The notes beneath the pieces were generated by a model that saw only the letters and a list, made by a program, of their open reading frames with translations, was not told the DNA's origin and made no database searches. A program made the translations under genes and the position numbers. DNA of 64,000 nt from Pseudoclavibacter sp. Marseille-Q3772. Its GTDB lineage: Bacteria; Actinomycetota; Actinomycetes; Actinomycetales; Microbacteriaceae. Of this stretch, positions 41,279 to 49,668 are shown in pieces (position 1 is the first letter of the stretch; the number at the start of each line of letters is the position of its first letter). The stretch is from contig NZ_OU745391.1 in assembly GCF_916618895.1 (NCBI RefSeq), positions 1,054,001-1,118,000 of the forward strand. Reading direction: 5' to 3'.

Positions 41279-41920
41279 TCAACGATCCCGTTCGCTCGAC
41301 GTGTCAGGGTCGTTCACCGGCACGAACTTCGGCACAACCTGAATGCGAGCCTGTGCAGCAGTTGCTGACAACACGGTTGAAATATCGCCATCGGGCACGA
41401 GCACTTCCAGCTCAATCTCGTCGCTGACGACGAAGTCATCGTGTTCGACGACTCTGATCACCTCGGCCTGCGCAACGATTACGGCTGGGGCCGCGTATGT
41501 GCCGGGACGTTCACCGGGTTGCGCCGCCCAGATCTCTACGGTGCTACCGGTATTGATACTGGCGGGGAGTTTGCCGGTGATTGGAATCACCATTGCTGCA
41601 TTCGATACGTCTGCGTCGCCGAGCGCTGACAGTGGGATGAGCTCCCCCGGCGCTATCGGTTTGGTCGCGATCGGGGTTTGGCCGTCAGCAGAGATGTCGT
41701 CGCTGGCGGCATATTGGTTTGCCTGGTCACCAATGTTGACGTCGATGACGCGAAGTTTGCTGGTATCGATGGGTTGGCCAACGGCGATCGCTTCGGTAGC
41801 GACGACCCGTTTGATGGTCGTGTTCATCGCGGTGACGACGGTAAATACGCCGGCAATGGATGCGGCAACGAGTAACAACCCGATGATGAGCCGAGGGTCG
41901 ACTCGGAATTGGCTGCGCAC
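41279..41920 (-). CDS. SAF-domain membrane protein (CpaB/RcpC-like)
   Basis: 213 residues from GTG 41920, chosen for the GGAGGA seven bases upstream; longer readings have no ribosome site. One N-terminal helix (LIIGLLLVAASIAGVFTVVT) leads to a SAF domain (~45-110, EAIAVGQPIDTSKLRVID, then KPIAPGELIPLSALG). The rest is extracytoplasmic and Glu/Asp-rich (HDDFVVSDEIELEVLVPDGD). Its start and stop neighbours suggest a two-gene operon with the CpaE-like ATPase. A role in pilus or envelope assembly is inference from the family. Confidence 0.85.
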   Translation of the reverse strand: MRSQFRVDPRLIIGLLLVAASIAGVFTVVTAMNTTIKRVVATEAIAVGQPIDTSKLRVIDVNIGDQANQYAASDDISADGQTPIATKPIAPGELIPLSALGDADVSNAAMVIPITGKLPASINTGSTVEIWAAQPGERPGTYAAPAVIVAQAEVIRVVEHDDFVVSDEIELEVLVPDGDISTVLSATAAQARIQVVPKFVPVNDPDTSSERDR

Positions 41921-42005
41921 TGTTTCCTCCGTGATCGAATGCGACGCACGCTCGTTGTGCGTGCACGGGAGTATCTTGCGAAATCCGTGAGAACCGCTAC
42001 GCGAG

Positions 42006-42014
42006 TTATCCACA
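42006..42014 (+). promoter_or_regulatory. TTATCCACA (DnaA-box match) in the SAF/BldC-like divergent gap
   Basis: Exact nine-base match to the DnaA-box consensus, between the divergent SAF and BldC-like genes. Two more exact copies, also in intergenic gaps, are at 42950 and 51167. Confidence 0.5.
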
Positions 42015-42053
42015 GGCCTGGGCGTCGGATGCGCATCCTGGAATAATTGCAGC

Positions 42054-42296
42054 ATGCCTCAATCGCGTTTTCTTACGCTGACGGACGTAGCTGAGATCCT
42101 CAACATCGACCTTGAGCAAGTCCGCCGCCTTGTGGACTCCAATGAACTGCGCGCGATTCAGATCGGCGAAGGCGGGGCGTGGCGAGTGGAACAGCAGGAA
42201 TTGCAACAGTTCGTCGATGACCAGTACGAACGTCGTCACCGCGAATCGCTGCTGGAGCAGGCGGAGTTTTCGGATATCCCCGAGCTCAACAGCTAG
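42054..42296 (+). CDS. BldC-like small HTH DNA-binding protein
   Basis: 80 residues of the MerR-like excisionase/BldC type. The winged helix is FLTLTDVAEILNIDLEQVRR, then LVDSNELRAIQIGEGGAWRV, where the Trp and basic residues lie in the wing, followed by an acidic helix QQFVDDQYERRHRESLLEQA. There is no signal or membrane segment. BldC proteins are developmental or global regulators in Actinobacteria. ATG 42054 has no strong ribosome site; a leaderless message is possible. Confidence 0.9.
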   Translation: MPQSRFLTLTDVAEILNIDLEQVRRLVDSNELRAIQIGEGGAWRVEQQELQQFVDDQYERRHRESLLEQAEFSDIPELNS

Positions 42297-42307
42297 TGCC
42301 CCGTCAG

Positions 42308-42910
42308 CTAGTTCGGCAGTGTGCGGATGAGCTGAAGTTGGTCGAACGGGAAAACGCGATAGACGCGAACCGAGCGTTGCCGCCGCGGCGAATCAAGATC
42401 GTGAACGGCAAGGTCCAGGTGGTCTCGACCAACACGGTCAATTGTGCCGAAGCACTGCCCGGAGGCGGTCGCACATTCCACTGTTACCCGCCGGCGCGCC
42501 AGATCTCGTAGCGGTATCGCAAGACCCAGTTTGGCGGTGAGCGCGGATGCGCGTTCTTCGCTGGGCTGGAGCGAACGGTCAAGTTGATCGCCGGTCAACA
42601 GCATGCTGCTCACACCGGCAATCGGGATGATGACCTGCTGGCAGGATGCGGGCGGCGCAGACCGGGTGTGCGCGGAGAACCAGTCTGCGCCGAACTCTGA
42701 CGGTATGACCTCAAGCCGGTCACCAGAATGCAGTAGCAGCGTGATTGTTTCGTTCGGCTGCAAACTGCGCTCGAGCGCAAATAGCCGATCCCGGATAGTG
42801 AGCCGAGCCACCCGCATCCGCTCGTCTTCGATCTGTGCGCGCCGTGCCTCGGCTTCTCGCTCTGCATCGAACTGGCCAGCGAGGTCGTCGAATAGTTCGT
42901 CCCAACGCAC
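42308..42910 (-). CDS. Conserved actinobacterial protein of unknown function
   Basis: 200 residues, cytoplasmic. It starts MRWDELFDDLAGQFDAERE, with a charged helix DERMRVARLTIRDRLFALER, then beta-rich stretches with a repeated pattern: TITLLLHSGDRLEVIPSEFG near 55-75 and VECATASGQCFGTIDRVGRD near 145-165. The second half ends RVYRVFPFDQLQLIRTLPN. The overall form is known as an actinobacterial hypothetical; function is not shown. The gene is convergent with the BldC-like gene (11 bases apart). Confidence 0.8.
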   Translation of the reverse strand: MRWDELFDDLAGQFDAEREAEARRAQIEDERMRVARLTIRDRLFALERSLQPNETITLLLHSGDRLEVIPSEFGADWFSAHTRSAPPASCQQVIIPIAGVSSMLLTGDQLDRSLQPSEERASALTAKLGLAIPLRDLARRRVTVECATASGQCFGTIDRVGRDHLDLAVHDLDSPRRQRSVRVYRVFPFDQLQLIRTLPN

Positions 42911-42949
42911 GCGCCAAGTTTGCTATACGGCCCCGATTCGCGGCGCGAG

Positions 42950-42958
42950 TTATCCACA
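42950..42958 (+). promoter_or_regulatory. TTATCCACA (DnaA-box match) upstream of divergent genes
   Basis: Exact DnaA-box consensus, 40 bases upstream of the 42308-42910 gene. A near match, ATATCCACA, follows at 42991-42999. The gap 42911-43087 is otherwise empty. Confidence 0.5.
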
Positions 42959-43087
42959 GAAGGGAGCGTAATTCGCAGAACACACGAAAGATATCCACAA
43001 TTTAGCGATCGTTTCCCAAATCTTCGCGCTGTTCTGGCATCAATAAATGTGCCCGGTCAAAGTCGACTATGCGTTTCAGGAGAATCC

Positions 43088-43588
43088 ATGTCAGCGCAGC
43101 CCAGTGCCTCCCCCGCTCCATCCCTCCCTGTAAACCAACCAACACACGCACGCGCAGCCACCGCACGCGTGCTCCGCCACCAAGTCAGTCAACTCAAGAG
43201 CACCGCTGAGGAACCGTATTTCAGCGAGACCCGATCAGTGCCCGAAGACCTCCCCAATCCGGAGCCGCTGATCCGCAACCTCGCGCGAGGCGTGTTCGAG
43301 GCCATCGCCGGTGTTCGCGAGGTCGAGCAGATTGCGCGGTGGGTTTCCCCCGACACCTTCAGCCTGCTCCTGCGGCGCGCCCAGCACGCCGCTCGTGCAC
43401 GACGGCTGCGTGAGCGGCCTGCAAAACGCCCGCACATCCAGGTGCGTGGTTGCCTCTGGAAGTCACCGCGTGCTGGGGTCGTGGAATCATCGACTGTGGT
43501 CGATTTGGGTGTTCGTGCGCGCGCGGTATCGATTCGACTCGAGGTGTACCGCGGGCGGTGGCGCGCCGAGCGCATTCACGTGCTGTAG
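43088..43588 (+). CDS. Rv3235-family protein
   Basis: 166 residues from ATG 43088, with AGGAG upstream. The N-terminal ~55 residues are Ala/Pro/Ser-rich, with THARAATARVLRHQVSQL. The C-terminal part is the conserved portion: NLARGVFEAIAGVREVEQIA, RWVSPDTFSLLLRRAQHAAR, then VVDLGVRARAVSIRLEVYRG and RWRAERIHVL. It matches the actinobacterial family found near secA. Longer readings upstream have no ribosome site. Function unknown. Confidence 0.83.
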   Translation: MSAQPSASPAPSLPVNQPTHARAATARVLRHQVSQLKSTAEEPYFSETRSVPEDLPNPEPLIRNLARGVFEAIAGVREVEQIARWVSPDTFSLLLRRAQHAARARRLRERPAKRPHIQVRGCLWKSPRAGVVESSTVVDLGVRARAVSIRLEVYRGRWRAERIHVL

Positions 43589-43602
43589 CGCGATACGGCG
43601 GT

Positions 43603-44334
43603 TTATCGAGCCGTAGACACCAACCAATCGGTCGCGTACTCGAGGTCGGTATCCGTAATACCGTGTGCCGCCAGCAACCCAGCGATATCGATATTGCTGA
43701 GAAACGTGCGCAATGCTGCACGACGATCAGCGATCACCTCGGCAAGCTCATCTTCGGGCAGCCAGCGCTCGTACGGATGCGGTGGCACGCGGTCGAGCTG
43801 ATGGTCACTGATGGCGCGCATGGCGAGCCCGTCCTGCTGCGCGATCTCGTCAATCTCGGTGCCGAGCGCGTACAGCAGCAGCGAGATGACCAGCCCGGTG
43901 CGATCACGTCCAGCCGAGCAGCACACCATCGTTCCCGGACCGGCGGCGATGACCCTGGATACCGCCCGCATGACCCGCGGAGCGAAGAGCTCCATGTAGG
44001 CGCCATACCCCGAGGGGTGGTTGAGGTACGGCACAAACTGCCGCTTGAATTCAGCGTTGTCCGGGTCCTCGATCGGTTGGAAGTCGTATTCGACCCGGCC
44101 ACGTTCCGGGAGCCCATCCTCAGTGTCAACGGGTCGCGGCTCGCGCGGATCGCGTAAATCTAGGATGCGGCGCACCCCAGCCTCATCCGCCAATACAAAG
44201 GACTCCCGCGGCCACGCCTGCGTCTGCCCGGAGCGAAAGAGCACGCCGGAGGAAATCTCACCGCCGTCGATGGCGACGCCGGCGAGATCCCAGGTGTTAA
44301 AGGCACCCGGCCATGGGCAGCGAACAATACTCAC
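43603..44334 (-). CDS. Protein tyrosine phosphatase (PtpB-like)
   Basis: 243 residues. The CX5R catalytic loop is CCSAGRDRTG with nucleophile Cys139 and Arg145. The N-terminal part has NTWDLAGVAIDGGEISSGVL and FRSGQTQAW, then ILDLRDPREPRP, the general-acid region. The C-terminal half is alpha-helical with PYERWLPEDELAEVIADRRA. It belongs to the Tyr_phosphatase3 family that acts on phosphotyrosine or phosphoinositides. The start is GTG 44334 with GAAGGC, 21 bases after the secA stop, so it may be read as part of the secA transcript. Confidence 0.92.
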   Translation of the reverse strand: MSIVRCPWPGAFNTWDLAGVAIDGGEISSGVLFRSGQTQAWPRESFVLADEAGVRRILDLRDPREPRPVDTEDGLPERGRVEYDFQPIEDPDNAEFKRQFVPYLNHPSGYGAYMELFAPRVMRAVSRVIAAGPGTMVCCSAGRDRTGLVISLLLYALGTEIDEIAQQDGLAMRAISDHQLDRVPPHPYERWLPEDELAEVIADRRAALRTFLSNIDIAGLLAAHGITDTDLEYATDWLVSTAR

Positions 44335-44355
44335 GGTCGAGCCTTCAACGGACGG

Positions 44356-47340
44356 CTACTTGTCGTCGTCGGTTTGCTTGCGAGTCTCTTTCTGCCCGAA
44401 CGCACCGCGTGTGGTCTTGGCTTTCGCGGCCCGTTGTTCGCGAGCGACCTCGGCTGCCGAACGGCCGGTTTGGGTCGATGACTTCGCCGGGTTACCCGAG
44501 CGTGACTGCTGTTTCTTTTGCTTCGACTTTGACTTACCGCTCGACTTGCTCGACTTCGACTCGTCATCGGTGATCTCAGATTTGGAGTCCGGCGACTGCG
44601 CCGCGGCTTCACGCATTGCGGATGCGGTACCGGCGCTCATCTCCTTACGGAGCGCTGCGCGGGTTGCTCCCTGGTTGACACGACCGGATGCATCCCGAAC
44701 CGTCACATTGCCGGATTCGTCAGCTGAAGAGAATCGCAGCTGGCGCTTCGGTTGCTCGTCCAGACCCTTGGCCCGAACCTGTACCCGACGCTGAGTCTTG
44801 CCCTCGGCATCCTCAACCTCTTCGACCTGAACGTCGAGGTTCATCAGGAACTGCACCGATTCTTCGCGGACGGACGCGAGCATGTCCGTGTACATCTGGA
44901 AGCCCTCGCGCTGGTATTCCACCAGCGGGTCGCGCTGCGACAGCGCGCGCAGGCCGATGCCGTCCTTGAGGGAGTCCATATCCTGTAGGTGGTCTTGCCA
45001 CTTGCGGTCGATGACCTGCAGCAGTACGCGACGCTCAAGTTCGCGCATCGCGTCTTCGCCGAGCGCCTCTTCGCGCTGCTGGTATGCCAGCTTCGCGTCC
45101 GAACGCACTTCATCAACAACGTCGTCGCTGGTGACGCGGTTGAGGCCACCGTGCTCGTCGATGATTTCGTCAACGGTGATGGTCATCGGATACAGCTGCT
45201 TGAGCTCGTCCTCGAGGATGGAAGCATTCCAGTCGTCGGGGCTACCGGTCGCGTGCTCGCCAACTATGTCGGTAATCGCACCGTCGAGGAAGGCCTCGAC
45301 CTTCTCGCCGATGTCGTCGCCCTCCAAAATGGCGCGACGGTCTTCGTAGATGGCGGTGCGCTGTTCGTTCAACACATTGTCGTATTTGAGTACGTTCTTG
45401 CGGATCTCGGCGTTACGAGATTCGACCTGGGACTGAGCGGATTGGATGGCTCGCGATACGATGCGTGACTCGAGCGCAAGGTCGTCCGGGGTCGAGTCAT
45501 TGTTCATGATGGCGCGGGCTGCACCGGTGTTGAACAGTCGCATCAGGTCGTCGGTCATCGACAGGTAGAACCGGCTTTCGCCGGGGTCTCCCTGACGGCC
45601 CGAACGTCCTCGAAGCTGGTTGTCGATCCGGCGAGATTCGTGCCGTTCGGTGCCTAGAACATACAGACCGCCCAGCTCGGTAACCTCTTCAGCTTCTTTC
45701 TCGACCTGTTCTTGCAGACGTTCGAGTACTTCGGGCCATTTCTCCTCGTACTCTTCGCTGTTCTCTTCTGGGTCAAGCCCCAGGGCGGTCATCTCGGCAA
45801 CCGCAAGGAACTCGGCGTTTCCACCGAGCATGATGTCCGTACCACGACCGGCCATATTCGTGGCCACAGTAATGGCACCCTTGCGGCCGGCCTGGGCGAC
45901 GATCGCAGCCTCTCGCGCGTGGTTCTTTGCGTTCAGCACTTCGTGTTCGACTCCGCGCTTCGCGAGCAGTCGCGAGAGGTATTCGCTCTTCTCGACCGAG
46001 GTGGTACCCACCAGCACTGGCTGCCCGGTCTCAGCGCGCTCGACGATGTCTTCTACGACCTGAGCAAACTTCGCCTTCTCGTTCTTGTAGACGAGGTCTG
46101 GCCGGTCAATGCGCTGCATTGGTTTGTTGGTCGGGATGGGGATAACACCGAGCTTGTACGTGGACTGGAACTCGGCGGCCTCGGTCTCGGCGGTACCGGT
46201 CATGCCCGAGAGCTTGTCGTACATGAGGAAGTAGTTCTGCAGCGTGACGGTGGCCAACGTTTGGTTTTCGGCCTTGATCTCGACGCCTTCCTTGGCCTCG
46301 ATCGCCTGGTGCAGTCCTTCGTTGTAGCGACGGCCCTTGAGGATACGTCCGGTGTGCTCATCCACGATCATGACTTCGCCGTCTTGCACCACGTATTCGC
46401 GGTTGCGGTGGAAGAGGGCTTTCGCCTTGATCGAGTTGTTCAGAAATGAAATGAGCGGCGTGTTGGCCTGCTCGTACAGGTTGTCAATACCGAGTGAGTC
46501 CTCGATGCGCTCGATACCGGCCTCAAGAATCCCGACCGTGCGCTTCTTCTCATCAACTTCGTAGTCGCGGTCTTCTTTGAGTCGCTTTGCGAGCTTCGCG
46601 AATTCGACGTACCAGCGGTTCGCTTCGCCAGAGGACGGACCGGAGATGATCAGCGGAGTACGCGCTTCGTCGATCAGGATGGAGTCAACCTCGTCCACGA
46701 TGGCAAAGTAGTGCCCGCGCTGCACGCAGGCGCCAACACTGGTGGCCATATTGTCGCGCAGGTAGTCAAAGCCGAATTCGTTGTTCGTGCCGTAGGTGAT
46801 ATCGCAGGCGTACTGTTCTCGACGCTGATCGGGGCTGAGGCCGGCGAGGATGCAGCCAGTGGTCATTCCCAGCGCGCGGAAGACGCGGCCCATGAGTTCC
46901 GACTGGTAGCTTGCGAGGAAGTCGTTAACGGTGACGACGTGCACGCCCTTGCCGGGGATTGCGTTCAGGTAGGCGGCGAGGGTGGCAACCAAGGTCTTAC
47001 CTTCACCGGTTTTCATCTCAGCGATGTTGCCGCCGTGCAGCGCGGCACCGCCCATGAGCTGTACGTCGTAGTGACGCTGGCCAAGGGTGCGGCTTGCTGC
47101 TTCACGTACCGCAGCGAACACAACCGGCAGCATCTCATCCAGGATGTCCTGGTCTTTCTTGCCCGCTTCTACACCTTCTTCGTATTGCTCGCGGAACTCG
47201 TCGGTCAGTTCCCGCAGTTCGTCATCGCTCAGATCACTGAACTCATCCTCGAGCTTGTTGATTTGCGACGCCAGGCGCTCCAAACGCTTGAGTTGGCGCC
47301 CTTCGCCAAAGCGAAGAATCTTGTCGAGAATCGAGGCCAT
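44356..47340 (-). CDS. secA: Protein translocase ATPase SecA
   Basis: 994 residues. Motor domain: Walker [12 protein letters not shown] near residues 109-119, the [15 protein letters not shown]alker B box near 215, and helicase motifs [15 protein letters not shown] and [13 protein letters not shown]. The preprotein cross-linking and wing regions are complete. The last ~110 residues are Ser/Lys-rich ([20 protein letters not shown]) and lack the usual zinc-binding Cys motif. SecA drives protein export through SecYEG and is essential. ATG 47340 has AGGAGTTTGT upstream. The gap 47341-47471 holds only a weak hairpin CTGCGA/TCGCAG. Confidence 0.97.
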   Translation of the reverse strand: MASILDKILRFGEGRQLKRLERLASQINKLEDEFSDLSDDELRELTDEFREQYEEGVEAGKKDQDILDEMLPVVFAAVREAASRTLGQRHYDVQLMGGAALHGGNIAEMKTGEGKTLVATLAAYLNAIPGKGVHVVTVNDFLASYQSELMGRVFRALGMTTGCILAGLSPDQRREQYACDITYGTNNEFGFDYLRDNMATSVGACVQRGHYFAIVDEVDSILIDEARTPLIISGPSSGEANRWYVEFAKLAKRLKEDRDYEVDEKKRTVGILEAGIERIEDSLGIDNLYEQANTPLISFLNNSIKAKALFHRNREYVVQDGEVMIVDEHTGRILKGRRYNEGLHQAIEAKEGVEIKAENQTLATVTLQNYFLMYDKLSGMTGTAETEAAEFQSTYKLGVIPIPTNKPMQRIDRPDLVYKNEKAKFAQVVEDIVERAETGQPVLVGTTSVEKSEYLSRLLAKRGVEHEVLNAKNHAREAAIVAQAGRKGAITVATNMAGRGTDIMLGGNAEFLAVAEMTALGLDPEENSEEYEEKWPEVLERLQEQVEKEAEEVTELGGLYVLGTERHESRRIDNQLRGRSGRQGDPGESRFYLSMTDDLMRLFNTGAARAIMNNDSTPDDLALESRIVSRAIQSAQSQVESRNAEIRKNVLKYDNVLNEQRTAIYEDRRAILEGDDIGEKVEAFLDGAITDIVGEHATGSPDDWNASILEDELKQLYPMTITVDEIIDEHGGLNRVTSDDVVDEVRSDAKLAYQQREEALGEDAMRELERRVLLQVIDRKWQDHLQDMDSLKDGIGLRALSQRDPLVEYQREGFQMYTDMLASVREESVQFLMNLDVQVEEVEDAEGKTQRRVQVRAKGLDEQPKRQLRFSSADESGNVTVRDASGRVNQGATRAALRKEMSAGTASAMREAAAQSPDSKSEITDDESKSSKSSGKSKSKQKKQQSRSGNPAKSSTQTGRSAAEVAREQRAAKAKTTRGAFGQKETRKQTDDDK

Positions 47341-47471
47341 ACAAACTCCTGTGGTGTGGCGGTAGTGGCACGCAGGGCCTGCGCACCACGAAACTTGCCC
47401 AATGTTACTCGGCTCTGCTTAACGCCTGCGACAACCCGGGATCGCAGCACGGGCTGAAACCGCCGCTCGTG

Positions 47472-48152
47472 CTACCCAACGTCGCCGCTGTGCTCGATGA
47501 GGCCAAGCGCTCGGGCGTGCGCGTCGACGATCGTTTCGTAGTAGGGAGCGTCGTCGTCGAGGCTACCCACGTAGTGGCCGTGCAGGGCAAACCCCAACGC
47601 GCCGATACACTCCGTCCACGCTCGCAAGCAGTGCCAGATCTGGGCGTCCGTGAGCTCCTCCTGCGCTGTCGTGTCACCACCGCGATACCAGTCGCGTACC
47701 TGCGAGAAGCTCTCGAGTAGTGCCTTCGGATGCATCGTGGGCGCGCGGGGTGGGGATGGCGACAGCGCCGCAATCTCGAGGATGCGGCGAGGCAGTCGAG
47801 ACGCAGCAGACACCGTCTCGGCGGGCGCCCGGTACCCAATAACCGGCGTGCCGTAGATGAGATCGAACTCGTGGGGGTGCGCGTTCGCCCAGGTTCGCAC
47901 TGCCTTCCAGCACCCACGCCACTTCGCGAGCGGGGAGCCGGATCCGCTGCCACGTTCTGCGGCATCACCAAGGCTTGTGTAGGCGGCGATGATGAGCTCG
48001 GTGAGCAGTGCATCCCGGTCCGCAACGTGCCGATACAGCGCCCCGACACTCACCCCAAGATCTCGGGCTATGGCTCGCATCGACAGCGCCCCAGGGCCTA
48101 CTTGGTGGAGGTGGCCGGTTGCAACACGAAGGAGTTCTGCTCGAAGCGACAC
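47472..48152 (-). CDS. TetR-family transcriptional repressor
   Basis: 226 residues. The N-terminal HTH is LSMRAIARDLGVSVGALYRH followed by VADRDALLTELIIAAYTS, exact for the TetR family. The C-terminal part is a helical ligand and dimer domain with the TetR_C-like sequence AHPHEFDLIYGTPVIGYRAP. The start is GTG 48152. It is divergent from an NAD-dependent epimerase-like gene (48292), and the shared gap has two matching palindromes, so TetR control of that gene is likely. It interrupts the usual secA-hpf neighbourhood. Confidence 0.93.
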   Translation of the reverse strand: MSLRAELLRVATGHLHQVGPGALSMRAIARDLGVSVGALYRHVADRDALLTELIIAAYTSLGDAAERGSGSGSPLAKWRGCWKAVRTWANAHPHEFDLIYGTPVIGYRAPAETVSAASRLPRRILEIAALSPSPPRAPTMHPKALLESFSQVRDWYRGGDTTAQEELTDAQIWHCLRAWTECIGALGFALHGHYVGSLDDDAPYYETIVDAHARALGLIEHSGDVG

Positions 48153-48216
48153 AGTCTAAATGTTCCCACACAGCTCGCGAGCAACGGGCTCAATCTCGAT
48201 TCTTGGCGGCACGATA

Positions 48217-48245
48217 TTGACATCAGTGAACAGTGTTCACATACT
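48217..48245 (+). promoter_or_regulatory. Promoter of the epimerase-like gene
   Basis: A -35 TTGACA (48217-48222) is followed 17-19 bases later by CATACT or TACTGG (about 48239-48247). The first TetR-type palindrome fills the spacer between the two boxes, so a bound repressor would block RNA polymerase. Start ATG is at 48292. Confidence 0.65.
48226..48240. promoter_or_regulatory. Operator palindrome 1 for the TetR protein
   Basis: GTGAACA and TGTTCAC flank a central G, a perfect inverted repeat with 7-bp arms. It lies in the promoter spacer of the divergent gene. Confidence 0.8.
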
Positions 48246-48259
48246 GGATGCAGAATGCT

Positions 48260-48274
48260 GTGAACAGTGTTCAT
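48260..48274. promoter_or_regulatory. Operator palindrome 2 for the TetR protein
   Basis: GTGAACAGTGTTCAT repeats the first palindrome with only the last base changed. Centres of the two are 34 bases apart, about three helical turns, so two TetR dimers could bind side by side. It lies 18 bases before the epimerase-like start. Confidence 0.8.
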
Positions 48275-48291
48275 GCCACGAAAGGAGCAGC

Positions 48292-49224
48292 ATGCACATT
48301 CTCGTTATCGGTCTAGGGGCCCTTGGCCGCGCAACTGCCGGGCGGCTGGTCGAATCGAACCACCACGTCACGGTCGCGACCCGCCACGGCACTGCGTTTC
48401 CGGGAGCGCACAGTGTCGCGCTCGACATCACCGCATCTGAGGCCGCCGAGCGAATCCTCGCGCTGCACCAGCGCGACCCGCTCACCTCAGTAGTTCTGTG
48501 CTGCAACTTTCCGTATGGAAAGTGGCGCATCCCCTGGGATGCCGCGACTCGCGCCGCAATCGAAGTCGGACGCTCGACCGGGGCCGCAATGGTGCTGGCG
48601 GGAAATCTCTACGCCTACGGCCCTACCAACGAACCGCTCCACGAAGGCATGCCGCTGAGCGCATCCTTCGACGGCGGGCGGGTACGGGCAAACGTGTGGC
48701 AGCGACTGCTGCGGGCGAGCGAACAGTATGGCTTTGGCGCCACCGAGATTCGCGGCAGCGACTATCTGGGTCCCGGTGCGGGCGCCAACGCGCACGCTGG
48801 CGACCGCTTGCTCTTACCGCTGCTTGCCGGGAAACCTGCATACCCGCTCGGAAACATCGACGCGCCACACACGTGGACGGTCATCGACGATTTCGGCCGG
48901 ATGCTCGCACGAGCAGCCACCGACCCGAGGCTGTACGGTCGACCCTGGCACGTACCTTCGCCCGAGCCGCTCAGCCTCAGCGAGCTTGCACGCATCGCCA
49001 CCCGCCTGGCAGGCGTCCCGGCCCCAAGGTTACGACCAGTTCCGTTCTGGCCACTGCGCGCACTTGGCACGGTGTCACCGGCGATGCGAGCCCTCGCCGA
49101 TGTTAGCTACCAGTTCACCCAGCCGTTCGTGATGGCCGACACCGATGCTCGCACCCTGCTGGACTGCACTCACACGCCACTGACAACCGCCCTGCAGCAA
49201 GCACTTGACGCAGCGCACCGCTAG
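48292..49224 (+). CDS. NAD-dependent epimerase/dehydratase-like protein
   Basis: 310 residues of the extended SDR or NmrA-like Rossmann type. The nucleotide-binding loop is VIGLGALGRATAGRLVES near the N-terminus. The active-site Tyr-type segment lies around NLYAYGPTNEPLHE. The pattern EIRGSDYLGPGAG and WTVIDDFGRMLARAA follows, then LARIATRLAGVPAPRLR. ATG 48292 has AAAGGAG upstream. Controlled by the divergent TetR protein, presumably induced by a small molecule. The substrate is unknown. A terminator follows at 49255. Confidence 0.87.
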   Translation: MHILVIGLGALGRATAGRLVESNHHVTVATRHGTAFPGAHSVALDITASEAAERILALHQRDPLTSVVLCCNFPYGKWRIPWDAATRAAIEVGRSTGAAMVLAGNLYAYGPTNEPLHEGMPLSASFDGGRVRANVWQRLLRASEQYGFGATEIRGSDYLGPGAGANAHAGDRLLLPLLAGKPAYPLGNIDAPHTWTVIDDFGRMLARAATDPRLYGRPWHVPSPEPLSLSELARIATRLAGVPAPRLRPVPFWPLRALGTVSPAMRALADVSYQFTQPFVMADTDARTLLDCTHTPLTTALQQALDAAHR

Positions 49225-49254
49225 CGCAGCCCGAGGCCTCCTCGGAAAACCGAC

Positions 49255-49286
49255 GGGGCCCGCATCCGGTTCAGGATGCAGGCCCC
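49255..49286 (+). terminator. Terminator of the epimerase-like gene
   Basis: GGGGCC (49255-49260) pairs with GGCCCC (49281-49286) and GCATCC (49262-49267) pairs with GGATGC (49274-49279), with one mismatch between the two helices and a six-base loop. It lies about 30 bases after the stop. The tail is AACACCAACC, without a T run, so it may act weakly. Confidence 0.55.
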
Positions 49287-49291
49287 AACAC

Positions 49292-49363
49292 CAACCACCT
49301 CACAACGTTCGGGCCCACTCTGCACACCAAACAGCCACCCAACTATGCAAAGCAGGCCCCAAC
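49292..49363. repeat. Palindromic repeat copy 1 (72 bp)
   Basis: Runs from CAACCACCTCACAACGTTC to AGCAGGCCCCAAC. It is a near copy of 49511-49582. Within it the left arm GGCCCACTCTGCACA (49312-49326) and right arm TATGCAAAGCAGGCC (49344-49358) are mutually complementary with a few mismatches. The stretch 49225-49639 contains the terminator, both copies and a tandem repeat, and no gene. Confidence 0.8.
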
Positions 49364-49510
49364 TTGTTGGGTGGGGTGGGCAGAATGTGGCCCGCGGACA
49401 GGAGGAAGCGGGCGAAGTAATCGACAGACGGTACCGCTACGAGCCCATCGTTTACCTGCACCGCAACGTCATTGGCTTGCGCACCGAACATGCAAAGTGG
49501 GCCACAACAA

Positions 49511-49582
49511 CAACCACCCCACAACGTTCAGGCCCACTCTGCACACCTAACAGCCACCCAAGTGTGCAAAGTGGGCCCCAAC
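49511..49582. repeat. Palindromic repeat copy 2 (72 bp)
   Basis: Runs from CAACCACCCCACAACGTTC to AGTGGGCCCCAAC. The arms GGCCCACTCTGCACA (49531-49545) and TGTGCAAAGTGGGCC (49563-49577) are complementary at 14 of 15 positions, so this copy could fold into a 15-bp hairpin with a 17-base loop. A partial third copy, TGCAAAGTGGGCCACAAC, sits at about 49490. Confidence 0.8.
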
Positions 49583-49587
49583 GCATA

Positions 49588-49668
49588 ATTCGTCAGCGCT
49601 GCCGTAGTCGTCTTATTCGTCAGCGCTGCCGCTGTCGTCTTATTCGTCAGCGCTGCCGTTCTCGTCGA
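49588..49668. repeat. 27-bp tandem repeat, three units, over the 3' end of hpf
   Basis: Units start at 49588, 49615 and 49642. Each begins ATTCGTCAGCGCTGCCG and differs at one to three bases plus the last partial stretch. The third unit is the coding end of hpf (residues GSADE and stop on the minus strand), so the gene end was copied downstream of itself. Because the unit is 27 bases, copies stay in frame. Confidence 0.85.

Noticed and set aside
42006..42958. Chromosomal replication origin suggested by TTATCCACA boxes
   Set aside because: Only single dispersed boxes, with no dnaA, dnaN or AT-rich cluster.
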